A DNA stretch of 64,000 nt. It comes from Schauerella aestuarii. GTDB lineage: Bacteria > Pseudomonadota > Gammaproteobacteria > Burkholderiales > Burkholderiaceae_B. The notes under the pieces are model-generated. The model ran no database searches and was not told where the DNA came from. It was given only the letters and a program-made list of their open reading frames with translations. The stretch is taken from positions 893,861 to 957,860 of the forward strand of contig NZ_SIZW01000042.1 of assembly GCF_009866805.1 (NCBI RefSeq), in the 5' to 3' direction. Below are positions 1 through 8,654 of the stretch, piece by piece. Both the position numbers and the translations under genes were made by a program. Every line of letters begins with the position of its first letter. Within the stretch, counting starts at the first letter, position 1.

Positions 1-1
1 T

Positions 2-691
2 CCTGCCCGCGCCTTCGGGCGCCTGCTCGACGTCACGGATGTCGAGGCGATCGGCAGCGTCGTGGCCGACGTCGAGGCGCATATCGGTGCAGTGGATGTG
101 CTGGTCAACAATGCCGGTTACGGTCACGAAGGCGTCATGGAAGAATCTTCGCTGGACGCCATGCGCCGGCAGTTCGACGTGAATATTTTCGGCCCGGTGG
201 CGATCATGAAAGCCGTCCTGCCTTTCATGCGTGCGCGCCGCCGCGGCCACATCCTCAATATCACCTCGATGGGCGGCTTCATCACGATGCCCGGCATTGC
301 GTACTACTGCGGCAGCAAATTCGCTTTGGAGGGGATCTCCGAAGCGGTGGGAAAGGAGGTCGAGTCTTTCGGTATCGCCGTCACCGCCGTCGCACCTGGT
401 TCCTTTCGAACCGACTGGGCCGGCCGCTCGATGATCCGGGCAACGCGCGCCATCTCCGACTACGACGCCCTCTTCGATCCGATCCGCCAGGCACGTGAAG
501 CCAAGAGCGGCGCGCAACTCGGCGACCCCATCAAAGCGGCCCGCGCGATGCTGGCGGCCATCGACAGCGACCACCCGCCCGCGCATCTGCTGCTCGGCAG
601 CGACGCGTTGACCCTGGTGCGCAACAAGTTGACGGCGTTGGCCGCGGAGCTCGATACCTGGGAAGCCGTCACACGGTCGACCGACGGTTGA
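2..691 (+). CDS. Short-chain dehydrogenase/reductase, 5' partial
   Basis: The frame is open from the left edge, so the start codon and the N-terminal glycine-rich nucleotide-binding loop lie outside the window. The visible part has the SDR hallmarks in order: LDVTD, DVLVNNAGYG (the NNAG motif), a serine in NITSMGG, and the catalytic Y-x3-K in YYCGSKFALEG, followed by the PG motif in VAPGSFRTDW. This is the classical SDR group that reduces or oxidises small carbonyl/alcohol substrates with NAD(P)H in the cytoplasm. The substrate cannot be told from sequence. No operon partner is visible: the next gene is on the other strand. Confidence 0.9.
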   Translation, partial: PARAFGRLLDVTDVEAIGSVVADVEAHIGAVDVLVNNAGYGHEGVMEESSLDAMRRQFDVNIFGPVAIMKAVLPFMRARRRGHILNITSMGGFITMPGIAYYCGSKFALEGISEAVGKEVESFGIAVTAVAPGSFRTDWAGRSMIRATRAISDYDALFDPIRQAREAKSGAQLGDPIKAARAMLAAIDSDHPPAHLLLGSDALTLVRNKLTALAAELDTWEAVTRSTDG

Positions 692-827
692 ACCGATTAT
701 GCCGACGCGTGGGCTGAAGGCCTTTATCCATTCGGCATGACGCAACGCCCGAAGCCGGCGTTCCCACACAAGACCTTCACCTACTCGGCCTGCAAGCCAC
801 CCTTACCTGCCGCACGATCAGATGCGA

Positions 828-1508
828 CTACAAGGGCGTCAGCGTCGCCAGATCGAGCAGGGTGAAGTAGCCATCCGGCTGCCAGCCCGCCGTGTCGATG
901 TGCAGCACGTTGCCAAGCGTTCGCGGTTCAGACACAGGCGTGTGCCCGACCACGATGGCGCGCACCCCCGCCACGGCTCTGCTATCGTCCTCCTGCAATC
1001 GGCGGCGCGACCATTGCGCGTGGGTACGCGTGCGGCGGCGGTGGCTACTGAAGGCGCCAGACAGGGTTTGCCAATCGGCCACCGGGCTATCGGCATGCAG
1101 GATGCCGATTTTCCCTTCGGCGGTGTCCACTTCGATGGCCACCGGCAATACGGCAAAGGCGTCCACGAAGTCGCGTTGTCGTTCCCGAGGCAAGTCGAGA
1201 AACCAGCCCCCGCCATAGGTGCGCCAGTTGTCGATATCGACCTGACCGGTGCGCAAGTGGCGAATCGCATAATCCTCGTGATTGCCCTGCACCGCGAAAA
1301 ACCACGGCTGCGCCAGCCACGCCAGTGCGTGTTCGCATTCGGGGCCGCGATCCACCAGATCGCCCACCGAGAACAACCGATCGCGGTCGGGGTCGAACGC
1401 CACCCGATCGAGCGCGGCGCGCAGCTTGGAAAAGTGGCCGTGAATATCGCCCACGGCGATGTCGCGTCCCAACGTGTTGCGGGACACCAAAAGCACGTCT
1501 GAAATCAT
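828..1508 (-). CDS. Metallophosphoesterase, PrpA/PphA-like serine/threonine phosphatase family
   Basis: A 226-residue protein with the calcineurin-type metal-binding motifs in the expected order: GDIHGH near residue 20, GDLVDRGPE near residue 48 and GNHED near residue 74, with later histidines (LHAD, VVGHT) completing the dinuclear metal site. Length and motifs match the bacterial PphA/PphB/lambda phosphatase group, which removes phosphate from phosphoproteins, though some members act on small molecules. It is transcribed toward the SDR gene and has no operon partner. The ATG at 1508 gives the family's normal N-terminus. The start region faces the PepSY gene, so the two probably share a divergent promoter region. 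Confidence 0.85.
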   Translation of the reverse strand: MISDVLLVSRNTLGRDIAVGDIHGHFSKLRAALDRVAFDPDRDRLFSVGDLVDRGPECEHALAWLAQPWFFAVQGNHEDYAIRHLRTGQVDIDNWRTYGGGWFLDLPRERQRDFVDAFAVLPVAIEVDTAEGKIGILHADSPVADWQTLSGAFSSHRRRTRTHAQWSRRRLQEDDSRAVAGVRAIVVGHTPVSEPRTLGNVLHIDTAGWQPDGYFTLLDLATLTPL

Positions 1509-1606
1509 AGGTTTAGTGTAACCAGAGCGAGGCCAAAGCGCCGAGAATCGATCCCATTCGTGTTAACGTCTGCGACATGCGCAATCGGTGTGCTGCCCGT
1601 ACTCAT

Positions 1607-2776
1607 ATGACCGCCGCTTCTAAGATAAAAACCTGGTATGTCGTCCACAAGTGGACAAGTCTGGTCTGTACGCTGTTTCTGCTGATCATCTGCCTGACCG
1701 GCCTGCCTCTGGTGTTCCACCACGAAATCGAGCACTGGTTGGACGACTCGGCGCCTTACGCCACGTTGCCTGCCGATGCGCCGCGCGCTTCGCTCGATAC
1801 CCTGATCGCCAAGGCCCGTGAGCGCTACCCCAGCGAAGTCGTCATGCACACGTTCATCGATGACGAAGAGCCGCAGGTGTTGATCGGCATGGCGCCGTCC
1901 ACATCCAGCCCCTTCGACTTGATGCACAGCGTCAAATTCGATGCCCGCACGGGTGACATTCTGCAGGACGGCCCCAAGCTTGGCGACGAAAAATTCACGT
2001 TCATGGGGATTATGCTCGCCTTGCATGTCGACCTTTACGCGGGGTTGGCAGGAGAACTGTTCCTGGGTTTCATGGGCCTGCTGTTCGTGATTGCCATCGT
2101 TTCGGGCGTGGTGCTGTACGGCCCGTTCATGAAGAAACTGCCGTTCGGCACGATCCGCGCCGAACGCTCGCGTCGTCTCAAGTGGCTCGATCTGCATAAC
2201 CTGCTTGGCGTGGTGACCTTGGTATGGGCGTTCGTGGTCGGTCTGACCGGCGTGATCAACGAGCTCTCGACGCCGTTGTTTCAACTGTGGCAATCGCAGG
2301 CGCTGCCCCCGATCATGGCGCAATATCAGGGCAAACCGCCGCCCAGCACACTCGCTTCCGTACAGTCCGCTTACGAAACAGCGCAAGCGGCCGTCCCGGG
2401 CAATGCCCCCCTTTCGATCACCTATCCCGGCAGCCCATTCGGCACGCCGCGGCATTACGTGATCTGGACCAAGGGCGATACCCCCCTCACCTCGCGTCTT
2501 TTCACGCCGGTGCTGGTCGACGCCGGCACGGGTGCACTCACGCAAGTGGTGCAGATGCCCTGGTATCTGAAGGCGTTGGAAATTTCGCGTCCCCTGCACT
2601 TTGGCGATTACGCCGGCCTGCCCCTGAAGATCCTGTGGGTGATCCTCGACCTGATCACGATCGTGGTGCTGGTCAGTGGCCTGTATCTCTGGCTTGCACG
2701 CCGCAAAGCCACCGATGCCCGCGTGGCCGAACTCGTGCGGCGGCACGAACAGGCACGCACCACGGTGCCGGTATGA
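1607..2776 (+). CDS. PepSY-associated membrane protein (PiuB/iron-uptake type)
   Basis: About 389 residues with four hydrophobic segments: one near the N-terminus (VCTLFLLIICLTGLPLVF), a pair in the middle (LFLGFMGLLFVIAIVSGVVL and LLGVVTLVWAFVVGLTG) and one near the C-terminus (ILWVILDLITIVVLVSGLYL). Large periplasmic loops lie between them. This is the PepSY_TM architecture, often linked to siderophore/iron uptake or to flavin reductases of the inner membrane. I chose ATG 1607 because the first membrane helix then follows a short, positively charged cytoplasmic tail (SKIKTWYVVHKW). An upstream ATG at 1577 would add ten residues. The stop overlaps the start of the next gene (ATGA), so the two are translationally coupled. 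Confidence 0.8.
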   Translation: MTAASKIKTWYVVHKWTSLVCTLFLLIICLTGLPLVFHHEIEHWLDDSAPYATLPADAPRASLDTLIAKARERYPSEVVMHTFIDDEEPQVLIGMAPSTSSPFDLMHSVKFDARTGDILQDGPKLGDEKFTFMGIMLALHVDLYAGLAGELFLGFMGLLFVIAIVSGVVLYGPFMKKLPFGTIRAERSRRLKWLDLHNLLGVVTLVWAFVVGLTGVINELSTPLFQLWQSQALPPIMAQYQGKPPPSTLASVQSAYETAQAAVPGNAPLSITYPGSPFGTPRHYVIWTKGDTPLTSRLFTPVLVDAGTGALTQVVQMPWYLKALEISRPLHFGDYAGLPLKILWVILDLITIVVLVSGLYLWLARRKATDARVAELVRRHEQARTTVPV

Positions 2777-2988
2777 CACAGCAAAAAGGCCGATTCTGGT
2801 TCGTGTGGGGTGCGCCCATCGCGCTGGGTGTGCTCAGCACGCTCGGGCTTCTCTCCGCCTTGTTGGGCACAGGCTTATGGCACTGGGGCTCCTGGCTCAT
2901 GCTTGCAGTACCGATCCTCGTGATCGTGCGCTACTGGTGCGGTCCGAAGCCGGCTGCGCCATCGCAGGCGAACGCCTCGCGACAATAG
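2773..2988 (+). CDS. Small two-helix membrane protein coupled to the PepSY gene
   Basis: This 71-residue protein starts at the ATGA overlap with the PepSY gene. It has two hydrophobic stretches (IALGVLSTLGLLSALLGTGL and GSWLMLAVPILVIVRYW) separated by a short turn, and a short polar C-terminus. I do not recognise a named family. The overlap argues that it works with the PepSY protein in the inner membrane, perhaps as a small accessory subunit; that role is inferred only from position. Confidence 0.65.
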   Translation: MTQQKGRFWFVWGAPIALGVLSTLGLLSALLGTGLWHWGSWLMLAVPILVIVRYWCGPKPAAPSQANASRQ

Positions 2989-3003
2989 GCGGATAATGCG
3001 GCC

Positions 3004-4845
3004 ATGTCCGCGCCCCTCAAACCACCCGCCATTCCACCGAAAGGCTTCGCCGCGCTGCGCGTGCTCTTTCCGTTCTTGTGGCCGAAGGGCCGCCCGGATC
3101 TGCGCTGGCGGGTTGCAGGCGCCGTCCTCTGTTTGATCCTGGCCAAAGCGGCCACGGTATATGTACCGCTCTGGTACAAAGCCGCAGTCGATCGGCTCGA
3201 TCAGGGCATTCCCGCCGGGCTGGGCCTGCCGATCGGGCTGATCTTCGCCTATGGCGCCACGCGCGTCGCCTCGCTCGTTTTCGCCGAGCTGCGCGACGCC
3301 ATCTTCGCGAAGGTCGGCCAGCACGCCATTCGCGCGATCGGCCTGCAGGTGTTCCAGCACCTCCATGCGTTATCGCTTCGTTTTCACCTGGCGCGGCAAA
3401 CGGGCGGGCTCACGCGCGCCATCGAACGCGGTACCAAGGGCGTGCAAAGCCTGCTCTCGTATCTGCTGTTCAGCGTGCTGCCCACGCTCTTCGAGATCGC
3501 GCTGGTCTGCATCATCCTGTGGCGCATGTTCGACGGCTGGCTGGCCCTGACCACCGCCGTGACCGTGCTGCTCTACATCGGCTACACGCTGTCGGTGACC
3601 GAATGGCGAATCCAGTTTCGCCGCAATATGAACGAAACCGACTCGCAGGCCAATACGCATGCGATCGAAAGCCTGCTCAATTACGAAACGGTCAAATACT
3701 TCGGCAACGAACGCCATGAAGCGGAGCGCTACGACGGCGCCTTGAAGCGCTACGAGCAGGCGGCCGTGCGCAGCAACGTCAGCCTGTCGCTGCTGAACAT
3801 TGGGCAGGCCTTCATCATTTCCATCGGCCTCACGCTCGTGATGTGGCAGGCGGCCATCGGCATCTCGGAGGGCCGCTATACGCTGGGCGACTTCGTGCTC
3901 GTGAACACCTACTTGCTCCAGCTCTATCAGCCATTGGGCTTCTTCGGCTTCGTCTACCGGGAGGTGAAGCAATCGATGATCGATATGGAACGCATGTTTG
4001 CCCTGCTCGCCGAGAACGTCGAAATCGCCGACAAGCCCGATGCACCCGCACTTCGCCTGGGTGGCGGCGCCATCGCCTTTCGCGATGTGGCTTTCGGCTA
4101 CGACACGCGCCGTCCGATCCTGCGCGGCATCAGCTTCGACGTGCCCTCCGGGCACACCGTGGCCATCGTCGGCCCGTCCGGCGCGGGCAAGTCCACTATC
4201 GGACGCCTGCTGTTTCGCTTCTATGACGTGGATGCCGGTGCCATCCTGATCGATGGCCAAGACATTCGCGACGTGACTCAGCACAGTGTGCGGGCGGCGG
4301 TCGGCATCGTGCCGCAAGACACCGTGCTCTTTAACGACACGATCCGCTACAACATCCGCTACGGCAGGCCCGACGCCACCGATGCCGAGGTCGAGGAAGC
4401 CGCCCGCCTGGCGCACATCGAACGCATGATCACCGCCATGCCCGACGGCTACGACACGGCCGTCGGCGAACGGGGACTCAAATTATCGGGCGGCGAAAAG
4501 CAACGGGTGGCGATCGCTCGCACACTGCTCAAGCAACCCGCGATCTTCATGTTCGACGAAGCCACGAGCGCACTGGATACGCACACCGAGCGCGACATTC
4601 AACGCAACCTGCGCGAGGTAAGCGTTGGGCGCACCACGCTCATCATTGCGCACCGCTTGTCCACTGTGGTGGATGCCGACGAGATCATCGTGCTGGACGA
4701 CGGGATCATCGTCGAACGTGGCCGGCACGTGGCGCTGATGGCGCAGGGCGGCCGGTACGCCGCGATGTGGGCACGGCAACAACACGGCGCAGCCGACGAT
4801 CCCGCGCCGGCCCCGGCGCAAAGCGCTGCCGAAGCTGAATTCTGA
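3004..4845 (+). CDS. ABC transporter, Atm1/HMT1-type exporter (fused permease and ATPase)
   Basis: A 613-residue half-transporter with an N-terminal six-helix membrane domain (about residues 20-330) and a C-terminal ATPase. Walker A is GPSGAGKST starting at residue 390, the signature LSGGEKQ is near residue 494, Walker B is IFMFDEATS, and the H-loop is AHRLST. The membrane domain carries TVKYFGNERHEAERYD, which is typical of the Atm1/ABCB7 group that exports glutathione-linked sulfur or metal conjugates. The protein would work as a homodimer in the inner membrane. It follows the PepSY pair by 15 bases and may be cotranscribed with it. The substrate is inferred from family only. Confidence 0.9.
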   Translation: MSAPLKPPAIPPKGFAALRVLFPFLWPKGRPDLRWRVAGAVLCLILAKAATVYVPLWYKAAVDRLDQGIPAGLGLPIGLIFAYGATRVASLVFAELRDAIFAKVGQHAIRAIGLQVFQHLHALSLRFHLARQTGGLTRAIERGTKGVQSLLSYLLFSVLPTLFEIALVCIILWRMFDGWLALTTAVTVLLYIGYTLSVTEWRIQFRRNMNETDSQANTHAIESLLNYETVKYFGNERHEAERYDGALKRYEQAAVRSNVSLSLLNIGQAFIISIGLTLVMWQAAIGISEGRYTLGDFVLVNTYLLQLYQPLGFFGFVYREVKQSMIDMERMFALLAENVEIADKPDAPALRLGGGAIAFRDVAFGYDTRRPILRGISFDVPSGHTVAIVGPSGAGKSTIGRLLFRFYDVDAGAILIDGQDIRDVTQHSVRAAVGIVPQDTVLFNDTIRYNIRYGRPDATDAEVEEAARLAHIERMITAMPDGYDTAVGERGLKLSGGEKQRVAIARTLLKQPAIFMFDEATSALDTHTERDIQRNLREVSVGRTTLIIAHRLSTVVDADEIIVLDDGIIVERGRHVALMAQGGRYAAMWARQQHGAADDPAPAPAQSAAEAEF

Positions 4846-4874
4846 ATGGGCTCAAGGCCTTGGGATGCGAGGGG

Positions 4875-5651
4875 TCAGGCTGCGGGCCAGACCGGCCCGG
4901 CCGCGAGGTCTGCAAACAGATCCACGTCACGGATCACGCCCGGGTCGTCCGTCTCCCACACATGCGCACCGTGCGCCTGCACGACCGAACGGGCACCGGT
5001 GTCGCCCTCGAGCTGCGCCAGCGCCGGCCAAAGCGTACGTGCAAACGTCACCGGGTGGCCGCGCTGACCATCGAACACCGGCGCCACGATGGCATGCTGT
5101 GCGGCCTGCTTGCGCAGCGCCATGAGCGTCGCCGGGCGTAGCCACGGCATGTCGCCCAGGGTCAACATCAACGTCGTCGCGTCACGCGCGGCCGAATCGG
5201 CCAGCAGATGCCGCACGCCCGCAGCGATCGACGCCCCCATGCCCTGCGTGGTTTCCGGCGCCTCGATCACCCGGCAACCGATATCCTCGAGCAACCGGCG
5301 CAGGCTGTCGGCCCCAACCGGAATCACCGCCCACACCTGACCGACCGCCGCGTAAAGGGCTAGCGCGGCTGCGGCCACCACCGGTCGGCCGTCGGGGAGC
5401 AGCGCCAACAATTTGCTGTTCGAATCCGTGGCACCCAAATCGATGCTGCCCGTATCAGCGATCCCTGAAACGGTCATTTCTGAATCAGTGGCATCTGCAT
5501 GACTGGCGCGATCGATTCCGCCTCCAGCCGGGGTGCCCGTTTCAGGCGCGGCGTTTGCGGGCAACGACGCACGAAAACGCCGGCCCAACCCACCGGCCAG
5601 CAGCAAACCGATGCATCGATCGCCCTGTGCCTGCGACATGTCGTCAATCAT
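4875..5651 (-). CDS. MobA/MocA-like nucleotidyltransferase with an N-terminal insertion
   Basis: 258 residues. The nucleotide-binding loop LLLAGGLGRRF and the downstream KLLALLPDGRPVVA, LGDMPWL and GHPVTF motifs identify the molybdopterin cytidylyl/guanylyltransferase group that finishes the molybdenum cofactor. It sits divergently from xdhC, which fits a cofactor-maturation role. About 45 residues rich in Ala, Gly, Thr, Ser and Asp separate the GRRF loop from the SKLLA lysine; in most family members these two are only a few residues apart. The start at 5651 has GGAG ten bases upstream; a second ATG at 5639 is possible. It converges with the ABC transporter gene. Confidence 0.85.
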   Translation of the reverse strand: MIDDMSQAQGDRCIGLLLAGGLGRRFRASLPANAAPETGTPAGGGIDRASHADATDSEMTVSGIADTGSIDLGATDSNSKLLALLPDGRPVVAAAALALYAAVGQVWAVIPVGADSLRRLLEDIGCRVIEAPETTQGMGASIAAGVRHLLADSAARDATTLMLTLGDMPWLRPATLMALRKQAAQHAIVAPVFDGQRGHPVTFARTLWPALAQLEGDTGARSVVQAHGAHVWETDDPGVIRDVDLFADLAAGPVWPAA

Positions 5652-5720
5652 ATAAACTGAACTCCATCTCTTCCGCCGCCATACCGACCGCGCCTGTCAT
5701 TGTGACGGAGCGCCGATGCC

Positions 5721-6785
5721 ATGTACAACACCGATCTCGAAGTTCTCGAAACTGCCCACGAATGGGTGCGCCAGCAACGCGCTGCCTTGCTCGTCACGGT
5801 GGTGCACACCTGGGGCTCTTCCCCGCGACCCGTGGGCTCGATGATGGCCATCCGCGAGGACGGCCACGTGCGCGGCTCGGTATCGGGCGGCTGCATCGAA
5901 GACGACCTGATTGCACAGATGCGCGAAGGCACGTTGCTGCAAACCCTGCCGTTTACCACCAAATACGGCCTGACCGCTGACGAGGCCCATCGATTCGGGT
6001 TGCCGTGCGGCGGCACGCTCGAACTGGTGCTGGAGCCATTGAGCCAGCAGGCGCAGCTCGCGCCGCTGATCGAGCGGCTCGAAGAGGGCGAACTGGTGCA
6101 GCGCACGCTCGATCTCACGACAGGTGCCGTCAAGCTGGCTGCCGGTGCCGTCAATGGCCAAACCGCCTGTACCGACAACGCATTGGTCAGTTTTCACGGC
6201 CCTCGCTACCGATTGATCATCATCGGCGCGGGCCAGTTGTCGCACTATGTGGCGCGCTTTGCGCAGGCACTCGACTACGCGGTCACGGTGTGCGATCCGC
6301 GCGACGAGTACATGCAGGAATGGGATATCCCGGGCGTCGTCTGCGCGCGTGAGATGCCCGACGACCTGATCCTGGCTGCCAGGCTGGACGCACGCACGGC
6401 TGTGGTCACGCTCACGCACGATCCAAAACTCGACGATATGGCGTTACTCGAAGCGCTCAACTCCCCCGCTTTCTACGTGGGCGCCGTGGGGTCGCGCAGC
6501 AACAACGCGGCAAGGCGCGATCGGCTGAAGCTGTTCGATCTGCATGACGATCAGATCGCACGCCTGCATGGCCCCATCGGCTTGCACCTTGGCGCACGCA
6601 CGCCCCCTGAAATCGCGTTGGCCATCATGGCCGAGATGACGGCCTGTCGCAACGGCGTGCCCATTCTGCAAACACATGCCATGCGCGATGAGCCCGCCCC
6701 CGCGGTTGCTGACCTCGCCAATACGATGGCGCCGTCCAAGACGGTGGCCGCGACCGCCATGCCCGCCACCTCACCCGCTCAGTGA
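5721..6785 (+). CDS. xdhC: XdhC/CoxI-family molybdoenzyme maturation protein
   Basis: 354 residues. The N-terminal XdhC_CoxI domain shows TVVHTWGSSPRPVGSMMA and SVSGGCIEDDLI. A C-terminal Rossmann-type domain begins at RLIIIGAGQLSHYVARFA and includes YVGAVGSRSNNAARR and the final HLGARTPPEIALAIMAEM motif. XdhC proteins bind the molybdenum cofactor, help insert the sulfurated form into xanthine dehydrogenase-type enzymes, and act in the cytoplasm. No molybdohydroxylase subunit gene is present in the window, so its client must be encoded elsewhere. It is followed closely by a Rieske protein gene in the same direction. Confidence 0.9.
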   Translation: MYNTDLEVLETAHEWVRQQRAALLVTVVHTWGSSPRPVGSMMAIREDGHVRGSVSGGCIEDDLIAQMREGTLLQTLPFTTKYGLTADEAHRFGLPCGGTLELVLEPLSQQAQLAPLIERLEEGELVQRTLDLTTGAVKLAAGAVNGQTACTDNALVSFHGPRYRLIIIGAGQLSHYVARFAQALDYAVTVCDPRDEYMQEWDIPGVVCAREMPDDLILAARLDARTAVVTLTHDPKLDDMALLEALNSPAFYVGAVGSRSNNAARRDRLKLFDLHDDQIARLHGPIGLHLGARTPPEIALAIMAEMTACRNGVPILQTHAMRDEPAPAVADLANTMAPSKTVAATAMPATSPAQ

Positions 6786-6798
6786 TCCTGCTGCCATC

Positions 6799-7185
6799 AT
6801 GACCGACACCTCAACCGAAACCGTACGCGTGTGCGCGGCCGGCGACCTGATCAACGGTGGCCTGGGCGTCAAACTGCCCATCCGCGATCGTCTTGGCGAC
6901 ACCACTGCCTTCTTCATTCGTTTCCAGGATCGGGTTTACGGCTATGTAAACCGCTGCGCCCATGTGGGCGTCGAGCTCGATTGGGAAAGCAGCTTTTTCA
7001 CGCGCGCCGGCGACCTGATCATGTGCGCGCGCCACGGCGCCACGTATGCGCCCGACACAGGAGTATGCGTTGGCGGCCCCTGCCGCAACGGCAAACTCAA
7101 GCCATTGCACGTGCAGGAGCACGACGAAGGATCGGATCGGGCGGTGTTCTGGCTGCCCGCAGAAGGCGTGACGCCACGCGAGTGA
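6799..7185 (+). CDS. Rieske [2Fe-2S] ferredoxin-like protein
   Basis: 128 residues forming a single Rieske domain. The cluster ligands are visible as C53-x-H55 (CAH) and C76-x2-H79 (CARH). There is no signal peptide or membrane helix, so it is a soluble cytoplasmic electron carrier or a stand-alone Rieske subunit rather than part of a bc1 complex. It begins 13 bases after xdhC and probably shares its transcript. The electron-transfer partner is not in the window. ATG 6799 was chosen as the only start that gives a clean N-terminus outside the xdhC frame. Confidence 0.85.
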   Translation: MTDTSTETVRVCAAGDLINGGLGVKLPIRDRLGDTTAFFIRFQDRVYGYVNRCAHVGVELDWESSFFTRAGDLIMCARHGATYAPDTGVCVGGPCRNGKLKPLHVQEHDEGSDRAVFWLPAEGVTPRE

Positions 7186-7202
7186 CGATGCGTGATTGAG
7201 CT

Positions 7203-7628
7203 TCAGGCCACCGAGCGCGACGCGTAGGTGGTCGTGCGCTGTGCGATCTCGCCAGGCTGGGCCTTGAAAATATCGGGATGACTGCGAACGATCTCGTGTT
7301 CGACGATCTGTAGCGCCTGGCGCCACGGCTCTTCATCGTCGCTGACCGGCCACATTGTCTGGCTGAGAAAGCGCTCGGGCTGCCGAAGCTTGAAGAGAAA
7401 ATCGATGAGATAAGTGCTCACCGTCTTTCGGACGGCCGCTTCGCAGTTGCCCCACCCGTCGGCATTGGAGGCGCGCAACGCGAGCAAAAATCGCAGGGCC
7501 AGGCACTCGGTGTGGGGGGGACGTTGAGGATGTGCCCAGACGCCACCGTCCTTGAGCCATTCCTTTTCTTCGAGCAGCGAAAACAGCAGCTGAACTGCTT
7601 TATCACCATCTACCAAGAAATGAGCCAT
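7203..7628 (-). CDS. Hypothetical protein, 141 aa
   Basis: I do not recognise this protein. It is soluble, with no signal peptide or membrane segment. It is rich in Leu, Arg and Trp, and its likely helices span most of its length, including HTECLALRFLLALRAS and QALQIVEHEIVRSHPDIF. It converges with the Rieske gene 17 bases away and its upstream side is the AT-rich gap 7629-7878. Coding support is moderate: the frame is intact and the composition is normal, but there is no strong ribosome-binding site before the ATG at 7628. Confidence 0.5.
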   Translation of the reverse strand: MAHFLVDGDKAVQLLFSLLEEKEWLKDGGVWAHPQRPPHTECLALRFLLALRASNADGWGNCEAAVRKTVSTYLIDFLFKLRQPERFLSQTMWPVSDDEEPWRQALQIVEHEIVRSHPDIFKAQPGEIAQRTTTYASRSVA

Positions 7629-7878
7629 GTTGGACGATTCAAAAGATTTACGATAAGAAATAGTAACAACAATTCGGTTATAGAAGTATTTCAGCTCACG
7701 AATAAAACAGTACTAGTACACAAGTTTTCTGTACAAAATACGTCAATCGGGTCCAAATTAACCGAATTTGCCGAATTTTTGCGATCCCTAATGCAAATCT
7801 TACGTCACTGCCATCTTCACAATTGGACGAAATATGTCGCGATGTAATCCTAAAGTAACGATCGGCTCACGGTAACGC
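7629..7878. other. AT-rich intergenic stretch with short palindromes
   Basis: About 250 bases, markedly poorer in G and C than the flanks. It contains the perfect palindrome GTACTAGTAC at 7710-7719 and, just after it, TTTTCTGTACAAAA, which repeats the GTAC core. These could be operator sites for the gene at 7203-7628. No convincing coding frame or RNA gene is visible. Confidence 0.5.
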
Positions 7879-8454
7879 CTAGTGCGTTGAACCTTTTTGG
7901 AGCGTTGCGCTCGCTTGTCGGGCAGCGAAGAACGTTGAGTCGCACAAATTTGTAAGTGAGGCCGTGGAAGCATCGTCACTGCCTACAAAGCGTTGCGCGG
8001 ATGTATCAAACACGAAGTGGCGTTCACGCGGCTGACAATCGTGCGCATCGAATCCACACACGCGAAACGACACGCCAAAGCCATCCACCGTCTCATACAG
8101 GCTGACACCATCCGCACTGGCGCCGTCGATCACATCGTCAAACATGGTTTGCACATGCCAGAGCGATTCGCCATTGGCACGCCAGGCGACCTCGATCACA
8201 TTGCGCGCGAGGCCGAAGCCGATCGATTCCTGGCCCATGACGTAATGCAGCGCATCTGGCGGGTGAGATTCCAGCTCGATCCGACCTTCGATCCGCTCGA
8301 TTTCCGCGCCGCGCAGGTTCAGACACCCGGCGGCCGTACCCCCCATGGCTTGAGCAGCCATGCCGAGCATCAACACCAGGGCGGTATGACGAACGCAGAC
8401 GGAAAAGGCAGTGGACAAGGTGGGGAATATGACCAAAAAGCAACACAGCCTCAA
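7879..8454 (-). CDS. Hypothetical exported protein, 191 aa
   Basis: I do not recognise the family. The N-terminal 38 residues are hydrophobic (TALVLMLGMAAQAMG) and end in small residues suited to signal-peptide cleavage, so the protein is probably periplasmic or secreted. The mature part is acidic, with several cysteines (CLNLR, RVCGFDAHDCQPRER, NLCDSTFF) that could form disulfides. The start is uncertain: the longest frame begins with TTG at 8454, and an internal ATG (MLGMAAQ) would leave too little of the signal peptide. No neighbour indicates a function. Confidence 0.5.
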   Translation of the reverse strand: MRLCCFLVIFPTLSTAFSVCVRHTALVLMLGMAAQAMGGTAAGCLNLRGAEIERIEGRIELESHPPDALHYVMGQESIGFGLARNVIEVAWRANGESLWHVQTMFDDVIDGASADGVSLYETVDGFGVSFRVCGFDAHDCQPRERHFVFDTSAQRFVGSDDASTASLTNLCDSTFFAARQASATLQKGSTH

Positions 8455-8654
8455 ACGGTACCGAACCGAGCCACTTGCAACAACCTTTCTGCCCCACGGG
8501 GGCCGATTTAGCCGGCGATATGTCTGTTACTCACAACGCACCGGCAGTTTCGCGTGCCGGTCGCACTGGCTGCCGGGTGGGCTGACCGATTTCATCGAAC
8601 ACGTGTTGCCCGATTTTCGCCGGTGCAGTGGGATGCGCACCGACGACACGGGCA

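Noticed and set aside
1505..2779. 424-codon minus-strand frame opposite the PepSY gene
   Set aside because: Its product is His/Gln/Arg-rich with no hydrophobic core, whereas the plus frame has membrane helices and family motifs.
7512..7847. 111-codon plus-strand frame in the AT-rich gap
   Set aside because: It starts inside the opposing gene, has no ribosome-binding site and no recognisable features; an AT-rich open frame is expected by chance.
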